Assembly: GCA_002292015.1 (NCBI GenBank)
Contig: DBBD01000110.1
Location: forward strand, 1 to 6,124
Direction of reading: 5' to 3'
Length of the DNA stretch: 6,124 bases
Origin: Firmicutes bacterium UBA993
GTDB taxonomy: Bacteria > Bacillota > Dethiobacteria > DTU022
Numbering within the stretch: the stretch's first letter is position 1; the number at the start of each line of letters is the position of its first letter. The notes under the pieces are model-generated. The model was not told the origin of the DNA and did not search any database. It was given only the letters and a program-made list of their open reading frames with translations. Positions 5,418 to 6,124 of this stretch are shown here, in pieces. The translations under genes and the position numbers were made by a program.

Positions 5418-5982
5418 GGGATAACCAATCAGTTTTTCCCGGTGGTGCTATAAAGGTGAGGCTGGTGTCGCCGTATTTTTTTTGGCGGTAACCGGGAAAA
5501 GCTTCTGCCCAGATCAGGTTTTTTGCCGAGTGTTCAACTATCACCAGGCCTGTGGGATTGATCAGATCTTTGGCGAATACCCGGCTGACAAGCGGTTTAA
5601 CGGCGGTAAGATCATAAGGCGGATCGATAAAGAGCAGGTCCGCCTTTAACTTTTCAACTGCCAGGTTGTCAATCGATTTACCGGCATCACTGCAAATTAA
5701 CCTGGCTCTTTCCGCCAGCCCGGTTTTGTTCAGGTTGTCCCTGATCAACGCTATATTGCCCCTGTTGTGATCAACAAAAACTGCGCTTGCCGCCCCACGG
5801 CTTAGCGCTTCAATTCCCACCGCGCCGCTACCGGCAAAAAGATCGATAAAAAGGCAATCGATAACGCGGGCACCGATAATATTAAAAAGGGCTTCTTTAA
5901 CCCGGTCGGCCGTCGGCCGCACAGAAAGCCCTTTTGGCGCTATTAACCTTGTGCCCCTGGCGCTGCCGGCAATTACTCGCAA
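5410..5982 (-). CDS. rsmD: RsmD, 16S rRNA (guanine-N2)-methyltransferase (G966)
   Basis: RsmD uses S-adenosylmethionine to methylate N2 of guanine 966 (E. coli numbering) in 16S rRNA during small-subunit assembly. The 190-residue protein has the full family pattern: MRVIAGSARGTRL at the N terminus, RPTADRVKEALFNI at 22-35, the SAM-binding motif I FIDLFAGSGAVGIEAL at 45-60, VFVDHN at 68-73, the catalytic DPPY at 120-123, and YGDT at 170-173. The start codon is TTG at 5982; AGGAG lies about 11 bases upstream, and the family begins at this residue. coaD, which commonly follows rsmD in Firmicutes, is not here; the gene instead converges on hisC. A run of eight A residues encodes Gln-Lys-Lys at 167-169, and the frame stays open through it. 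Confidence 0.95.
   Translation of the reverse strand: MRVIAGSARGTRLIAPKGLSVRPTADRVKEALFNIIGARVIDCLFIDLFAGSGAVGIEALSRGAASAVFVDHNRGNIALIRDNLNKTGLAERARLICSDAGKSIDNLAVEKLKADLLFIDPPYDLTAVKPLVSRVFAKDLINPTGLVIVEHSAKNLIWAEAFPGYRQKKYGDTSLTFIAPPGKTDWLSPI
5434..5500. repeat. Perfect 10-bp inverted repeat inside the rsmD 3' end, downstream of hisC
   Basis: TTTTCCCGGT (5434-5443) and ACCGGGAAAA (5491-5500) are exact inverted repeats 47 bases apart. In the hisC transcript they would form a long-loop hairpin starting 16 bases after the stop codon. They also encode Pro-Gly segments of RsmD, so codon usage may explain them. No T-run follows, so this is not a standard terminator. Confidence 0.35.
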
Positions 5983-6015
5983 TCTGTTTTAAACTCCTGG
6001 ATCCAAAAATTCTTT

Positions 6016-6040
6016 TCTGTGCAGTTACACAGACTTTTTT
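6016..6040 (+). repeat. Hairpin followed by six T, terminator-like on the plus strand
   Basis: TCTGTG and CACAGA (6 bp, perfect) flank the loop CAGTTA and are followed on the plus strand by C and TTTTTT. It lies in the rsmD 5' leader, just downstream of the rsmD transcription start. As a plus-strand terminator it would block transcription antisense to rsmD. Equally it may be an operator or a leader hairpin. The stem is short and AT-rich, so function is uncertain. Confidence 0.35.
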
Positions 6041-6055
6041 AAAATAAATTATAAT
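6025..6055 (+). promoter_or_regulatory. Possible plus-strand promoter for the gene at 6099
   Basis: A consensus TATAAT (6050-6055) overlaps the -10 of rsmD because ATTATAAT is its own reverse complement. The best -35 is TTACAC (6025-6030), but the 19-base spacer is long. This is weaker than the opposing promoter. Confidence 0.4.
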
Positions 6056-6076
6056 GCCGGCTTGTAAAGGCGTCAA
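6048..6076 (-). promoter_or_regulatory. Sigma-A-type promoter of rsmD
   Basis: On the minus strand TTGACG (6076-6071, five of six consensus bases) and TATAAT (6053-6048) are exactly 17 bases apart. Transcription should start near 6041, leaving a leader of about 58 bases before the TTG start. Confidence 0.8.
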
Positions 6077-6098
6077 CAGGCAGGCGGGGTACGTATCT

Positions 6099-6124
6099 AT
6101 GTTACGGGTTATCTATGATGTGAA
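6099..6124 (+). CDS. Start of an unidentified gene, divergent from rsmD (eight codons, runs off the right edge)
   Basis: An ATG at 6099 opens the frame MLRVIYDV, which continues to the window edge. GGCGGGG lies about 9 bases upstream and a candidate promoter lies at 6025-6055. Eight residues are too few to assign a family. The call rests on the ribosome site, the promoter and the lack of any minus-strand gene here. Confidence 0.45.

Noticed and set aside
5476..5483. A run of eight A in rsmD as a programmed frameshift or a sequencing error
   Set aside because: The frame continues correctly into the conserved YGDT motif and ends normally, with no alternative product of note.

Overview
The window is a chromosomal biosynthesis region from a bacterium, most likely a Firmicute of class Clostridia (for example a Peptococcaceae-like lineage). 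The grounds are a complete T-box leader, the PdxS/PdxT (DXP-independent) route to pyridoxal phosphate (PLP), strong Shine-Dalgarno sites, use of GTG and TTG starts, and sigma-A-type TTGxxx/TATAAT promoters. This taxonomic call is inference. I see no insertion sequence, CRISPR array, phage gene, tRNA or rRNA.

Layout. Positions 1-3869 hold a tightly packed minus-strand transcription unit. In transcription order it is a GTG-started LysN/Aro8-type PLP aminotransferase, hisH, hisF, pdxS and the first 61 codons of pdxT, which runs off the left edge. Upstream of it, about 3919-4212, lies a minus-strand promoter and a full T-box tRNA-sensing leader. Divergent from that promoter is hisC (4311-5417, plus strand) with its own promoter. 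hisC converges on rsmD (5410-5982, minus strand), and the two 3' ends overlap by 8 bp. rsmD has a good promoter whose -10 element is a perfect palindrome. At 6099 a plus-strand gene of unknown identity appears to begin and leaves the window after eight codons.

How the genes fit together. HisH and HisF form imidazole glycerol phosphate synthase, and PdxT and PdxS form PLP synthase. Both complexes pair a class I glutaminase with an ammonia-using (beta/alpha)8 barrel, and here they sit next to each other. The two aminotransferases (the T-box gene and HisC) are PLP enzymes, so cofactor supply and cofactor use are linked in one locus. hisA, which often lies between hisH and hisF, is absent, and so are the other his genes, so the histidine pathway must be completed elsewhere.

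The most informative regulatory result is the T-box. The best-placed specifier codon is GCC (alanine), and the antiterminator bulge UGGU expects a tRNA with discriminator A73. That fits tRNA-Ala and argues against tRNA-His (C73), although histidine genes lie downstream. This suggests that the aminotransferase serves alanine supply and that alanine starvation may also raise expression of the his and pdx genes by read-through. I found no clearly unprecedented system. The regulatory wiring is the part most worth testing.
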